This document shows, piece after piece, positions 1 through 8,456 of a stretch of 64,000 nucleotides of DNA; the first letter of the stretch is position 1; each line of letters begins with the position of its first letter. The position numbers and the translations under genes are program-made. The DNA is from Thermomonospora echinospora (GTDB lineage Bacteria; Actinomycetota; Actinomycetes; Streptosporangiales; Streptosporangiaceae). Location of the stretch: assembly GCF_900108175.1 (NCBI RefSeq), contig NZ_FNVO01000005.1, positions 62,001 to 126,000 of the forward strand. Reading direction: 5' to 3'. Below the pieces are notes generated by a model. That model was given only the letters and a program-made list of their open reading frames with translations. It did not search any database and had not been told where the DNA came from.

Positions 1-923
1 CCATGGAGGGGTTCCGGGCGTCCGGCGACCGGTGGGGGGAGGCGGCCACCCTGATCCAGCGCGCCCTGCACGCGCACTCGCGGGGCAAGACGGCGGTGCT
101 GCGGCGGGAGGCCGAACGGGCGGCGCGGCTGTTCGGCGAGGCCGGCGACCGGTGGGGGCAGCTCCAGGCGGCCGCGTGGCTGGGCGCCCACGCCGAGCTG
201 ACCGGCGACCATGTCCGGGCGGAACGGTTGCAGCATGAGGGCCTGCGGCGGGCCGAGGAACTGCGGCTGTGGCCGGACGTCGCCATGCTGCTGGGTTGGA
301 TAGGTTGGATCACGATGCTGCGCGGCGACCACACGGCGGCGCGCGGGCACTGCGAGCGGGCCCGACGGCTGGCCCTTGAGCACGGGCACCGCCACGCCTT
401 CAACCTCGCCGAGATCGGACTGAGCATGGCCGCCATCCGGCAGGGCGAGTTGGACGTCGCCGAGGAGCACCTGCAGGGCCTGCTGAAGGACATCCCCCAG
501 GACGGCGACGCCGATCCGCCGATGCATCTAACGCTGGTCCAGATCGGGCTGGGCCTGGTGGCCGAGCGCCGTGGCGACGCGGCCTCGGCCCTGGCGCTCC
601 ACCGCGACGCGCTGGCCGTCGCGATCCGCTACGGCGCGCCCCGCGACACGGCGGGCGCCCTGGAGGGCGCGGCCGGTGCGCTCAGCCTGGCGGGCCGCCA
701 CGCCGAGGCCGCCCGCATGCTGGGACAGGCGGCGGCGGTGCGCGACTCCTACGGGCTGACCGCGGGCCTGGTCGAGCGCGAGGACATCGCCCGCGTCACC
801 GGGCGGATCCGCGCCGCCCTGCCGCAGGACGCCCTCGACGCCGAGTTCGAGCGCGGGGCCGCGCTCTCCCCGGCCGACTGCCTGCGGGAGGCCGAGGCCG
901 TCCGGCTCACCGGACCCGGGTGA
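1..923 (+). CDS. C-terminal part of a TPR-rich protein, probably a SARP/AfsR- or LuxR-type transcriptional regulator (5' end outside window)
   Basis: The reading frame is open at the window edge. The first ATG (position 3) falls inside what looks like a helical repeat, so I treat the gene as 5'-truncated. The visible ~306 residues are Ala/Leu/Arg-rich antiparallel helix pairs of TPR type, for example the segments around GDHVRAERLQHEGLRRAEE and GDAASALALHRDALAVA. They end in a tail common at the C-termini of large actinobacterial ATPase/TPR regulators (LGQAAAVRDSYG). In those families the TPR array follows a DNA-binding domain and an NTPase domain, neither visible here. The stop lies inside the convergent MBL gene (17 bp overlap). 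The regulator assignment is inference from the tail only. Confidence 0.6.
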   Translation, partial: MEGFRASGDRWGEAATLIQRALHAHSRGKTAVLRREAERAARLFGEAGDRWGQLQAAAWLGAHAELTGDHVRAERLQHEGLRRAEELRLWPDVAMLLGWIGWITMLRGDHTAARGHCERARRLALEHGHRHAFNLAEIGLSMAAIRQGELDVAEEHLQGLLKDIPQDGDADPPMHLTLVQIGLGLVAERRGDAASALALHRDALAVAIRYGAPRDTAGALEGAAGALSLAGRHAEAARMLGQAAAVRDSYGLTAGLVEREDIARVTGRIRAALPQDALDAEFERGAALSPADCLREAEAVRLTGPG

Positions 924-1746
924 GGGGGATGCTGCCGCCGCGCTCCACGGGGATCATCCGGTCGCTCAGCCCGCGCCGCCGCAGTTCCGCCTCGAAGTCC
1001 GACAGCGGCGACTTCATCACCGAGTAGTCGTCGTAGTGGACCGGCATGACCCTGTCGGGCTGCACCGTCTCCACCCAGTCGGCGCCCTGCCGCCCGTCCA
1101 TGGTCACCGTGACCAGGTTCAGCGGCCGGGTGCCGCCCAGATGGACGATGCCCAGGTCGATGTCGGGGTAGCGGTGCCGGACCTCGGCGATCTGGTCGTA
1201 CATCACCGTGTCCCCGCTCTGGTACAGGCGCAGGTCGGTCGAGCCGCCGGTGCCGAACTCCAGCAGCGTGCCGATCACCGGCGGGAGCAGGAGGTGCACC
1301 GGGTCGGGGCCGTGCCGGCCGGGCAGCGCGGTGATGCGGACCCACCGGTCCCCCTTGGTCAGGGTGCGGTGCCGCCAGATCTCCAGCCCGTCCGCCTCGC
1401 CGAAGCCCCGCCTGCGCAGGGCGCGGGCGGCCGCCTGGGTGGTCACGATCGGCAGCGACCGGTCGAGGTGACGTTCGGCCACGCCGTCCCAGTGGTCGCC
1501 GTGCAGGTGGGACAGCACCACCGCGTCGAGTTCGGGCAGGTCCTCCACGGCCAGGGCCGGATCCTTCAGCCGGGTGGTCACGATGCCGTAGCCGAGGTGG
1601 ACCCGGTGGCCGCGCGGCACGAAGTTGGGATCGGTCAGCAGCGTGAAGGCGCCATAGTGAATGATCACGGTGGCGTTCCCGACGAACGTCACCGCGTCGC
1701 GGGTGATGGCCGGGCCTGAGCCGCCCGGAACCGGGACATCGGCCAT
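907..1746 (-). CDS. MBL-fold metallohydrolase (UlaG / NAPE-PLD-like)
   Basis: A 279-residue metallo-beta-lactamase-fold hydrolase, predicted cytoplasmic (no signal peptide). The metal-binding signature LSHLHGDHWD is intact (HxHxDH), and a downstream Asp (SGDTVMYD) and His (MPVHYDDY) match the remaining dinuclear-zinc ligands. The strand after the N-terminus (VTFVGNATVIIHYG) is typical of the UlaG/NAPE-PLD-like branch, which cleaves phosphodiesters or lactones; the substrate cannot be read from sequence. The ATG start has a GAAAGG ribosome-binding site 7 bp upstream on the minus strand. The gene overlaps the end of the preceding plus-strand gene by 17 bp. Confidence 0.85.
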   Translation of the reverse strand: MADVPVPGGSGPAITRDAVTFVGNATVIIHYGAFTLLTDPNFVPRGHRVHLGYGIVTTRLKDPALAVEDLPELDAVVLSHLHGDHWDGVAERHLDRSLPIVTTQAAARALRRRGFGEADGLEIWRHRTLTKGDRWVRITALPGRHGPDPVHLLLPPVIGTLLEFGTGGSTDLRLYQSGDTVMYDQIAEVRHRYPDIDLGIVHLGGTRPLNLVTVTMDGRQGADWVETVQPDRVMPVHYDDYSVMKSPLSDFEAELRRRGLSDRMIPVERGGSIPLTRVR

Positions 1747-2380
1747 GACGCGTCCTTTCGTCCGAGCACCCGCCGCGGACGCGTGTCACGTACGCGGGCG
1801 CGTGCGCGTGCCGTGAGCGCAGCCCCCTTACCCAGGACCCGGACGACCCATGCGACCGCTCGTTCCCGGGGACTTTACGAACCGGCCCGGCGGACGGCCG
1901 CGGCCCGTCCACGGCGGCCGCGCCCGCCGGCGACCGCCCGTCCGGCCGCTTCGCGGGTCCACGGCCGGCGGCGCCCGTCCGAGGCTCCGCGCCGGTACCG
2001 CCGTCATCTCGGCGCGGGCCGGAGCCGCCATGGAACGTCGTGTATCGCACCTGGAATCGGTCAATTAAGGCCGCGGGCCTTTTACCTCGCACAGCCCTCC
2101 GCGCACCCGGCGCCGGCCGGAAATCACCCGGCGCCGAGAGCGGTGAAGAGTCCTCATCGATTTCCGCCGGACCGTCCGCGCAGCCCACGGCCACCCGACC
2201 CCCTTCACAACCCAGCGTGACCATCGACGTCAACACAGAGTGAACAACTCTCCCTTTCTTCACACAAGAGCCTCTGTTTCGTGATACGTCCGAGGGTCGC
2301 CAACCAAAAGGGATATGAGTAGCTTCGCCTGGTCGGGCTGAGAACCTGACGTTCCTTACCCCTGGACAGGAGGTGTGACA
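1747..2380. other. Intergenic region between MBL gene and subtilase; no gene supported
   Basis: About 630 bp carrying the upstream regions of two divergent genes. Open frames here show no coding bias or family resemblance. From about 2220 the base composition becomes AT-richer. A TTCACA (2259) - 18 bp - GATACG pair could be a promoter for the subtilase, leaving a leader of about 85 nt. This promoter is a weak call. Confidence 0.4.
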
Positions 2381-4090
2381 GTGCGGCGAGTCGTCCTCGC
2401 AGTAACCGGCGCCGTCACCGCGACGATGCTGGCGCTCCCCGCCTATGCGGGACCGACCAAACCGCAGGCCGAGGAACGGGCCACCGAGTACGTGGTCCTC
2501 TACAAGGAAGGGGTCTCCCTGGACAAGGCCCGCGCGGCCGTCAAGGCCGCCGGGGGCACGGTCCTCAAGGAGAACGCCTCCGTCGGGGTCGCCACGATCC
2601 GCACCTCCAACGCCCGGTTCGCCGCCGACGCCGGGCGGCAGGCGGCGATCGAGGGCGCGGCCGCCAACCGGACCATCGGGCACGCCCCCAAGGCGGCGCG
2701 CAGCCTGCACAAGCGCACGTCCGTCGAGAAGGAGGGCCGCGACGCCCACCGGCGGCAGGCCCCCAAGGGCGGCGCGAAGGGCTCCGAGCCCCTGGCGGAC
2801 CTGCAGTGGGACATGAAGCAGATCGGCGCCACCGACTCCGGCTCCTACCGGGTGGAGCCGGGTGACCGGCGGGTGCTGGTCGGCATCATCGACACCGGCG
2901 TCGACGGGTCACACCCCGACATCGCGCCCAACTTCAACCGCAGGCTGAGCCGCAACTTCACCACCGACATCCCGGTGGACGCCAACGGCGACGAGGTCGA
3001 CGGGCCGTGCGAGGTCGCCAGTTGTGTCGACCCGGCGGACGTGGACGACAACGACCACGGCACGCACGTGGCCTCCACCATCGGCTCGCCGCGCAACGGC
3101 CTGGGCATCGCCGGTGTCGCCCCGAAGGTGTCCCTGGTCAACCTGCGCGCCGGGCAGGACTCGGGGTACTTCTTCCTGCAGCCGTCCATCGACGCGCTGA
3201 CCTACGCCGGCGACCACGGCATCGACGTGGTCAACATGTCGTATTACATCGACCCCTGGCTGTTCAACTGCACGGCCAACCCGGCGGACTCCCCCGCCGA
3301 CCAGGCCGAGCAGCGGGTCATCATCAAGGCCACCCAGCGGGCGCTGGACTACGCCCGCAAGCGGGGCGTGACGCTGGTCGCCGCCGCCGGCAACGAGGCG
3401 GCCGACTACACCAAGCCCTTCCTCGACAGCAGCAGCCCGGACTACGCCTCCGAGCCCGGCGAGGCCCCCCGCGACCGGGAGATCCCGCCGAGCTGCATCT
3501 CGATGCCGTCGGAGGGCAAGGGCGTCATCCCGGTGTCCTCGACCGGCATCAGCAAGCGCAAGGCGTACTACTCCAGCTTCGGCAAGGGCTACGTCGCGGT
3601 GGCGGCGCCCGGCGGCGACAAGTACGACACCGCCGACGGCAAGATCGACCACAACCGGGGCATCTGGGCCGCCTACCCCGAGCGGCTGGCCCGCGAGCGG
3701 GGCGAACTGAACGCCGACGGCACGCCCAACGTCCCGTACGTGATCCGCAGTTGCAAGGGCGGCGAGTGCGCCTACTACCAGTCGCTGCAGGGCACCTCGA
3801 TGGCCTCGCCGCACGCGGCGGGCGTGGCCGCGCTGATCGTCAGCAAGTACGGCAGGCGCGACCGCGGCGGCCTGACGCTCGACCCGCGCGTCACCGAGTC
3901 GATCCTGCGCTCCACCGCCACCGAGACGGCCTGCCCGGCGGGTGGCTCGTACACCTACACCCGGTACGTGCTGCAGGGGGACGGCGGCTACACCAAGGTG
4001 GTCACCACCCACACCTGTGAGGGCTCCAAGAGCAACAACGGGTTCTACGGGAGCGGCATCGTCAACGCCCTGACCGCGGTCAAGCGCTGA
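2381..4090 (+). CDS. Secreted subtilisin-like serine protease (peptidase S8) with inhibitor I9-like propeptide
   Basis: Secreted endopeptidase. An N-terminal Sec signal (MRRVVLAVTGAV... ending ALPAYAG) is followed by an I9-type propeptide (EYVVLYKEGVSLDKA) that acts as intramolecular chaperone in this family. The catalytic triad is complete: Asp in GIIDTGVDGSHPDIAPN (residue ~171), His in NDHGTHVAS (~226) and Ser in QGTSMASPHAAG (~473). A GTG at 2375 lies only one base after the AGGAGG and is unlikely to be used. The GTG at 2381 sits 7 bp after it, so I chose that start. About 569 residues; monocistronic, with a strong terminator just downstream. Confidence 0.93.
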   Translation: MRRVVLAVTGAVTATMLALPAYAGPTKPQAEERATEYVVLYKEGVSLDKARAAVKAAGGTVLKENASVGVATIRTSNARFAADAGRQAAIEGAAANRTIGHAPKAARSLHKRTSVEKEGRDAHRRQAPKGGAKGSEPLADLQWDMKQIGATDSGSYRVEPGDRRVLVGIIDTGVDGSHPDIAPNFNRRLSRNFTTDIPVDANGDEVDGPCEVASCVDPADVDDNDHGTHVASTIGSPRNGLGIAGVAPKVSLVNLRAGQDSGYFFLQPSIDALTYAGDHGIDVVNMSYYIDPWLFNCTANPADSPADQAEQRVIIKATQRALDYARKRGVTLVAAAGNEAADYTKPFLDSSSPDYASEPGEAPRDREIPPSCISMPSEGKGVIPVSSTGISKRKAYYSSFGKGYVAVAAPGGDKYDTADGKIDHNRGIWAAYPERLARERGELNADGTPNVPYVIRSCKGGECAYYQSLQGTSMASPHAAGVAALIVSKYGRRDRGGLTLDPRVTESILRSTATETACPAGGSYTYTRYVLQGDGGYTKVVTTHTCEGSKSNNGFYGSGIVNALTAVKR

Positions 4091-4104
4091 CGTCCCCTCC
4101 TCTG

Positions 4105-4136
4105 GCGGCCCCGCACCGGCTCCGGTGCGGGGCCGC
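4105..4136 (+). terminator. Intrinsic terminator-like hairpin after subtilase
   Basis: A perfect 15-bp inverted repeat (GCGGCCCCGCACCGG / CCGGTGCGGGGCCGC) with a 2-nt spacer begins 14 bp after the subtilase stop. It has only a short T tract, as is usual in high-GC actinobacteria. Confidence 0.8.
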
Positions 4137-4251
4137 TTCATGTGCTCCTTTTCCGTCCTCCTGACCTGCACGAACGGGCGCCGTTCCGGACCGTGCCGCA
4201 CCGTGCGCGGCCGCCCAAGCCCAAGAACTCCATACCCGAACGGGCGTTTTC

Positions 4252-5172
4252 GTGACTCCGCAGCGGAAAGTGAAAGTCACAGCTAGTGATCGCGGAGCGG
4301 GAGGACCGTTGGCCGTCCGGGAGCCCACGTGGAGCGTGCGGGAGCACCGCCGTACGCTCGACGAACTGGTCCGCCGGGAGAACTTTCCGGTCGCGACACG
4401 GCTGCTGCCGCCCCGGTACCGGGCCCGCCTGCTGGCGGTGTACGGATTCGCGCGGCTGGTCGACGACATCGGTGACGAAGCGCCGCCGGACGAGCGCGGC
4501 ACACTGCTCGACCTGGTGGAACGCGACCTCGACGTGCTGTACGCGGGCGGGCGGCCACAGCTGCCGCAGCTGCGCGAGCTGGCCGGCACCGTGGCCGCCT
4601 GCCGGATCCCGGCCGAGCCGTTCCACCGGCTGATCCGGGCCAACCGGCAGGACCAGGTGGTCCACCGCTACGACACCTTCGAGCGGCTCCGGGAGTACTG
4701 CGTGCTGTCGGCCAATCCGGTCGGGCACATCGTGCTGCACGTCTTCGGCGCCGCCACTGCCCACCGCATGGCCTTCGCCGACCGGATCTGCACCGCGCTG
4801 CAGCTCGTCGAGCACTGCCAGGACGTCGGCGAGGACTACCGGCGCGGGCGCGTCTACCTGCCGGCCGAGGACCTGCGCAGGTTCGGCTGCACCGAGGCGG
4901 ACCTGGGACGGCCGGTGACGCCCACCCGGCTGCGCGGCCTGCTGGCGTTCCAGGTGGACCGCGCCCGGCGGCTGCTGAACGAGGGGGCCCCGCTGATCGG
5001 GACGCTGTCCGGCTGGGCCCGGATCGCGGTGGCGGGCTATGTGGCCGGCGGGCGCGCCACCCTGGCCGCCTTCGAACGCGGTGGTTACGACGTGCTCGGC
5101 GGGCGGCTGCGGGCCGGCCGGGCGAGGCTGCCGGCCGAGTGGTCGCGCGCCCTCGGAAGGAGTCGACCTTGA
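4252..5172 (+). CDS. hpnC: Squalene synthesis enzyme HpnC (hydroxysqualene synthase, trans-isoprenyl diphosphate synthase family)
   Basis: First gene of the hopanoid operon. In the characterised HpnCDE route HpnC converts presqualene diphosphate to hydroxysqualene. The protein has the squalene/phytoene synthase fold with both Asp-rich Mg-diphosphate motifs: one in FARLVDDIGDE near residue 70 and one in EHCQDVGEDYRRGRVYLPAED. The N-terminal motif RRENFPVATRLLPP is characteristic of HpnC. The start is uncertain: GTG 4252 has no clear ribosome-binding site, while an in-frame TTG at 4309 follows GGGAGGA and gives a more usual ~287-residue protein. The last 4 bp overlap the likely start of hpnD, suggesting translational coupling. 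Confidence 0.92.
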   Translation: MTPQRKVKVTASDRGAGGPLAVREPTWSVREHRRTLDELVRRENFPVATRLLPPRYRARLLAVYGFARLVDDIGDEAPPDERGTLLDLVERDLDVLYAGGRPQLPQLRELAGTVAACRIPAEPFHRLIRANRQDQVVHRYDTFERLREYCVLSANPVGHIVLHVFGAATAHRMAFADRICTALQLVEHCQDVGEDYRRGRVYLPAEDLRRFGCTEADLGRPVTPTRLRGLLAFQVDRARRLLNEGAPLIGTLSGWARIAVAGYVAGGRATLAAFERGGYDVLGGRLRAGRARLPAEWSRALGRSRP

Positions 5173-6056
5173 CGGTGCCGAGCGCCTACCAGCACTGCGA
5201 GCAGATCGTGCGCGGCCAGGCCCGCAACTTCTGCTACGGCATCATGCTGATGCCACCGCCCAAGCGGCGGGCGTTATCGGCGGTCTACGCCTTCGCCCGG
5301 CGGATCGACGACATCGGCGACGGCGACGAGCCCGCCGAGCGGCGGCTGGTGCTGCTGGCGCAGGCGCGCTGGCAGTTGGAGGCCGTGCGCAACGTCAGCC
5401 ACGGCTGCGCGGGCACGGGCGACCTGGACGGTGATCCGGTGCTGGTGGCGCTGGCCGACGCGGCGACCCGCCACCCGATCCCGCTGAGCGCCTTCGCCGA
5501 GCTGATCGACGGCTGCGAGAGCGACGTGCGGGGCGCCGAGTACGCCACCTTCGAGGACCTGCTGCAGTACTGCCGCCGGGTGGCGGGCTCGGTGGGACGG
5601 CTGTCACTGGGCGTGTTCGGCGCCGCCCGGCCGCGGGAGGCCGCCCCGCTCGCCGACGCCCTCGGCGTCGCACTGCAGCTCACCAACATCCTGCGGGACC
5701 TGCGCGAGGACCGTGCCGGCGGCCGCGTCTACCTACCCGCCGAGGACCTGGCCAGGTTCGGCTGCACCCTGGACCTGGACGGGGCCGGCCGGTTCACCGA
5801 CCCGCCGGACCGGCTGCGCGAGCTGGTGCGGTTCGAGGCGACCCGGGCACGGGCCTGGTACGAGACCGGGCTGCGGCTGCTGCCGATGCTCGACCGGCGC
5901 AGCGCCGCCTGCACCGGCGCCATGGCGGGCATCTACCGCCGGCTGCTGGAGCGGATCGCCGACCGTCCCGAGACCGCGCTGCACGCACGCATGTCCCTGC
6001 CCACCTGGCAGAAGGCGATGGTCGCGACCCGGGCGCTGACGGGGGTGAAGCGGTGA
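5169..6056 (+). CDS. hpnD: Presqualene diphosphate synthase HpnD
   Basis: Second squalene-forming enzyme; HpnD condenses two farnesyl diphosphates to presqualene diphosphate. The ~295-residue protein has the motifs FARRIDDIGDGDE and TNILRDLREDRAGGRVYLP, the paired Asp motifs of the family, and the N-terminal FCYGIMLMPPPKRRA typical of HpnD. I chose the TTG at 5169: it follows GGAAGGAG by 6 bp and overlaps the hpnC stop (TTGA). The longer GTG start at 5139 would lie inside hpnC without a ribosome-binding site. The stop overlaps hpnE (GTGA). Confidence 0.93.
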   Translation: MTVPSAYQHCEQIVRGQARNFCYGIMLMPPPKRRALSAVYAFARRIDDIGDGDEPAERRLVLLAQARWQLEAVRNVSHGCAGTGDLDGDPVLVALADAATRHPIPLSAFAELIDGCESDVRGAEYATFEDLLQYCRRVAGSVGRLSLGVFGAARPREAAPLADALGVALQLTNILRDLREDRAGGRVYLPAEDLARFGCTLDLDGAGRFTDPPDRLRELVRFEATRARAWYETGLRLLPMLDRRSAACTGAMAGIYRRLLERIADRPETALHARMSLPTWQKAMVATRALTGVKR

Positions 6057-7372
6057 GCGTGGTCATCGTCGGCGGCGGCCTGGCCGGGATCAGCGCCGCG
6101 CTGGCCCTGCAGGAGGTGGGAGTGCCGGTCACCCTCGTCGAGGCGCGGCCCCGGCTGGGCGGCGCTACCCACTCGTTCCACCGGCGCGGCCTGGCCGTCG
6201 ACAACGGCCAGCACGTCTTCCTGCGGTGCTGCACGGCGTACCGGGGGCTGCTGGAACGGCTCGGCACGCACCACCACGTGCACGTCCAGGACCGCTTCGA
6301 CGTCACCGTCCTGCGGCCCGGCGGGGTCGCCGGCCGGCTGCGTCGGTCCCGGCTTCCCGGGCCGCTGCACATGCTCCCGGCGCTGGCCCGGTACTCGGCG
6401 CTGCCCGTGGCCGACCGGCTGCGGACCGTCCGCGCGGCGCTCGCCCTGCGGCGCCTGGACCCCGGCGCCCCAGAGCTGGACGAGATCAGCGCGGGGCGGT
6501 GGCTGGCCGCGCACGGGCAGCGGGAACGGGCACGGCGGGAACTGTGGGAGCCACTTCTCATGGCGGCGCTCAACGCCGGGCTCGACGAGGCGGCGATGGG
6601 AGCGGCGGGCATGGTGTGCCGCACAGCGCTGCTCGGCCGCCGCGACGCCGCCGACATCGGTGTCCCCGCCCTGCCGCTCGGCGACCTGCACGGCGCCGCC
6701 GCCCTGCGGCGGATCGAGGAGGGCGGCGGCAACGTCCTGCTGCGGGCCAGGGCGGAGGCGGTGACGGCCGACCCCAAGGTGGTCGTGAACGGTACGCCGC
6801 TCGGCGCGGACGCGGTGATCCTGGCCGTCCCGCACGAGGCGGCGGCCCGGCTGGCCGGCGAGGAGACCTGCCCCGACCGGGACCGCTGGCCCGCGCTGGG
6901 CGCCGCCCCCATCGTCAACGTGCACGTCATCTACGACCGGCCGGTGCTGGACCTGCCGTTCGCCGCCGCCGTCGGCTCACCGGTGCAGTGGGTCTTCGAC
7001 CGGACGGCGCCCAGCGGCCTGGCCGAGGGCCAGTACCTGGCGGTGTCACTGTCGGCCGCCGACCGCTGGATCGAGCTGTCCACCGCCGAACTGCGGGCGG
7101 TGTTCGTGCCCGAGCTGGCCCGGCTGCTGCCCGCCGCACGGCACGCCCGGGTGCTGGACCTGTTCGTCACCCGGGAACGGCGGGCGACGTTCCGCCAGGC
7201 CCCGGGCAGCACGGCGGGGCGCCCCGGTGCGGCGACCCGTACGCCAGGGATCTTCCTCGCCGGCGCGTGGACCGCCACGGGCTGGCCCGACACCATGGAG
7301 GGCGCCGTGCGCAGTGGCCTCACCGCCGCCCGGCTGGTCCGCCGCCACCTGCGGGAGGTGCGGCAGCGATGA
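6053..7372 (+). CDS. hpnE: Hydroxysqualene dehydroxylase HpnE (FAD-dependent amine oxidase/phytoene desaturase family)
   Basis: Flavoprotein that, in the HpnCDE pathway, reduces hydroxysqualene to squalene. The N-terminus is an FAD-binding Rossmann motif (VVIVGGGLAGISAA) followed by EARPRLGGATHSF, typical of the family. Near the C-terminus AGAWTATGWPDTMEGAV is the second FAD-contacting signature. 439 residues, near the usual family length. It starts with GTG overlapping the hpnD stop, and its TGA overlaps the ATG of the polyprenyl synthase gene, so the operon is translationally coupled here. Confidence 0.93.
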   Translation: MSVVIVGGGLAGISAALALQEVGVPVTLVEARPRLGGATHSFHRRGLAVDNGQHVFLRCCTAYRGLLERLGTHHHVHVQDRFDVTVLRPGGVAGRLRRSRLPGPLHMLPALARYSALPVADRLRTVRAALALRRLDPGAPELDEISAGRWLAAHGQRERARRELWEPLLMAALNAGLDEAAMGAAGMVCRTALLGRRDAADIGVPALPLGDLHGAAALRRIEEGGGNVLLRARAEAVTADPKVVVNGTPLGADAVILAVPHEAAARLAGEETCPDRDRWPALGAAPIVNVHVIYDRPVLDLPFAAAVGSPVQWVFDRTAPSGLAEGQYLAVSLSAADRWIELSTAELRAVFVPELARLLPAARHARVLDLFVTRERRATFRQAPGSTAGRPGAATRTPGIFLAGAWTATGWPDTMEGAVRSGLTAARLVRRHLREVRQR

Positions 7373-8379
7373 CCACCGTGCCGATCTCGATGCTGGACGT
7401 GCGGGCGCAGATCGACGGCGCGATGCGCGCCGCGGTCGGCCGGCTCGATCCCCGCACCCACCGGGTGGCGGCCTACCACCTCGGCTGGGCCGACGCCGCA
7501 GGCCGCCCGGCCGACGCCGGCGGCAAGTCGCTGCGGCCCGCGCTGGCATTGCTGTCGGCCCGCGCCGCCGGGGCCGATCCCGAGGTCGGGGTGCCCGGCG
7601 CGGTCGCGGTCGAGCTGACACACGCGTTCTCGCTGCTGCACGACGACATCATGGACGGCGACCGGACGCGCCGGCACCGCCCCGCCGCCTGGACGGTGTT
7701 CGGCGAGCCGGCCGCCATCCTCACCGGGGACGCGCTGGCGGCGCTGGCCGGTGAGCTGCTGCTGGAGGTCCCCGGCCCGGGCGGCCCCCGGGCGGCGCGC
7801 TCACTGGCCGCCGCCACCCGCCGGCTCATCGCGGGTCAGGCGCTCGACCTCGGCTTCGAGGAGCGCGACCAGGTCGGCCTGCGCGAATGCCTGACCATGT
7901 CCGCCGACAAGACGGCGTCCCTGCTGGCGTGCTCGTGCTCGATCGGGGCGGTGCTGGCCGGGGCGCCCGAGCCGCTGGTCGCCGGGCTCGCCGCGTTCGG
8001 CGCCGAGCTGGGCCTGGCCTTCCAGCTGGTGGACGACCTGCTCGGGGTGTGGGGCGAGCCCGCCGTCACCGGCAAGCCCGCGCTGTCGGACCTGCGCTCC
8101 CGCAAGAAGACCCTTCCCGTGGTGGCCGCGCTCACCGCGGGGACGGCCGAGTCCGCCCGGCTGGCCGAACTGTACGCGCGGCCGTCACCGCTGTCGGACG
8201 CCGAACTGCGCGAGGCCGCCCGGCTGGTCGAGGCGGCCGGGGGACGCGGCTGGGCCGAGGCGGAGGCCGGGCGCCGCGTCGAGCGGGCCGCCGCCCACCT
8301 GGCCGACGCGGACCTGCCCGACCTGGTCCGTACCGAGTTCCTCGACATCGCCGCCTTCGTGACCCGCAGGGACCACTGA
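7369..8379 (+). CDS. Polyprenyl (farnesyl/geranylgeranyl-type) diphosphate synthase
   Basis: Trans-prenyltransferase expected to make the C15 precursor for squalene in this operon. Of 336 residues, the first aspartate-rich motif HDDIMD (D92, D93, D96) is intact. The second motif is DDLLG in LVDDLLGVWGE, with the final Asp replaced by Gly, a variant common in actinobacterial members. Chain length (C15 versus C20) cannot be decided from sequence alone; location next to squalene-forming genes favours C15. The ATG overlaps the hpnE stop codon (ATGA). Confidence 0.88.
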   Translation: MTTVPISMLDVRAQIDGAMRAAVGRLDPRTHRVAAYHLGWADAAGRPADAGGKSLRPALALLSARAAGADPEVGVPGAVAVELTHAFSLLHDDIMDGDRTRRHRPAAWTVFGEPAAILTGDALAALAGELLLEVPGPGGPRAARSLAAATRRLIAGQALDLGFEERDQVGLRECLTMSADKTASLLACSCSIGAVLAGAPEPLVAGLAAFGAELGLAFQLVDDLLGVWGEPAVTGKPALSDLRSRKKTLPVVAALTAGTAESARLAELYARPSPLSDAELREAARLVEAAGGRGWAEAEAGRRVERAAAHLADADLPDLVRTEFLDIAAFVTRRDH

Positions 8380-8456
8380 TCGACCACGAGCCGCGCGCTT
8401 TCACCGCCGGGGTGAGTCCCGTCCGAAGGCGGAGGTCTCCACGTCCAAGGAGTTCC

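Noticed and set aside
2290-2380. Possible riboswitch in the leader of the subtilase gene
   Set aside because: The leader lacks the conserved blocks of the c-di-AMP and other riboswitches I know from actinobacterial secreted-hydrolase genes.
749-2749. 666-codon minus-strand frame covering the MBL gene and intergenic region
   Set aside because: Overlaps a real MBL gene in another frame and crosses an intergenic region; composition is not protein-like.
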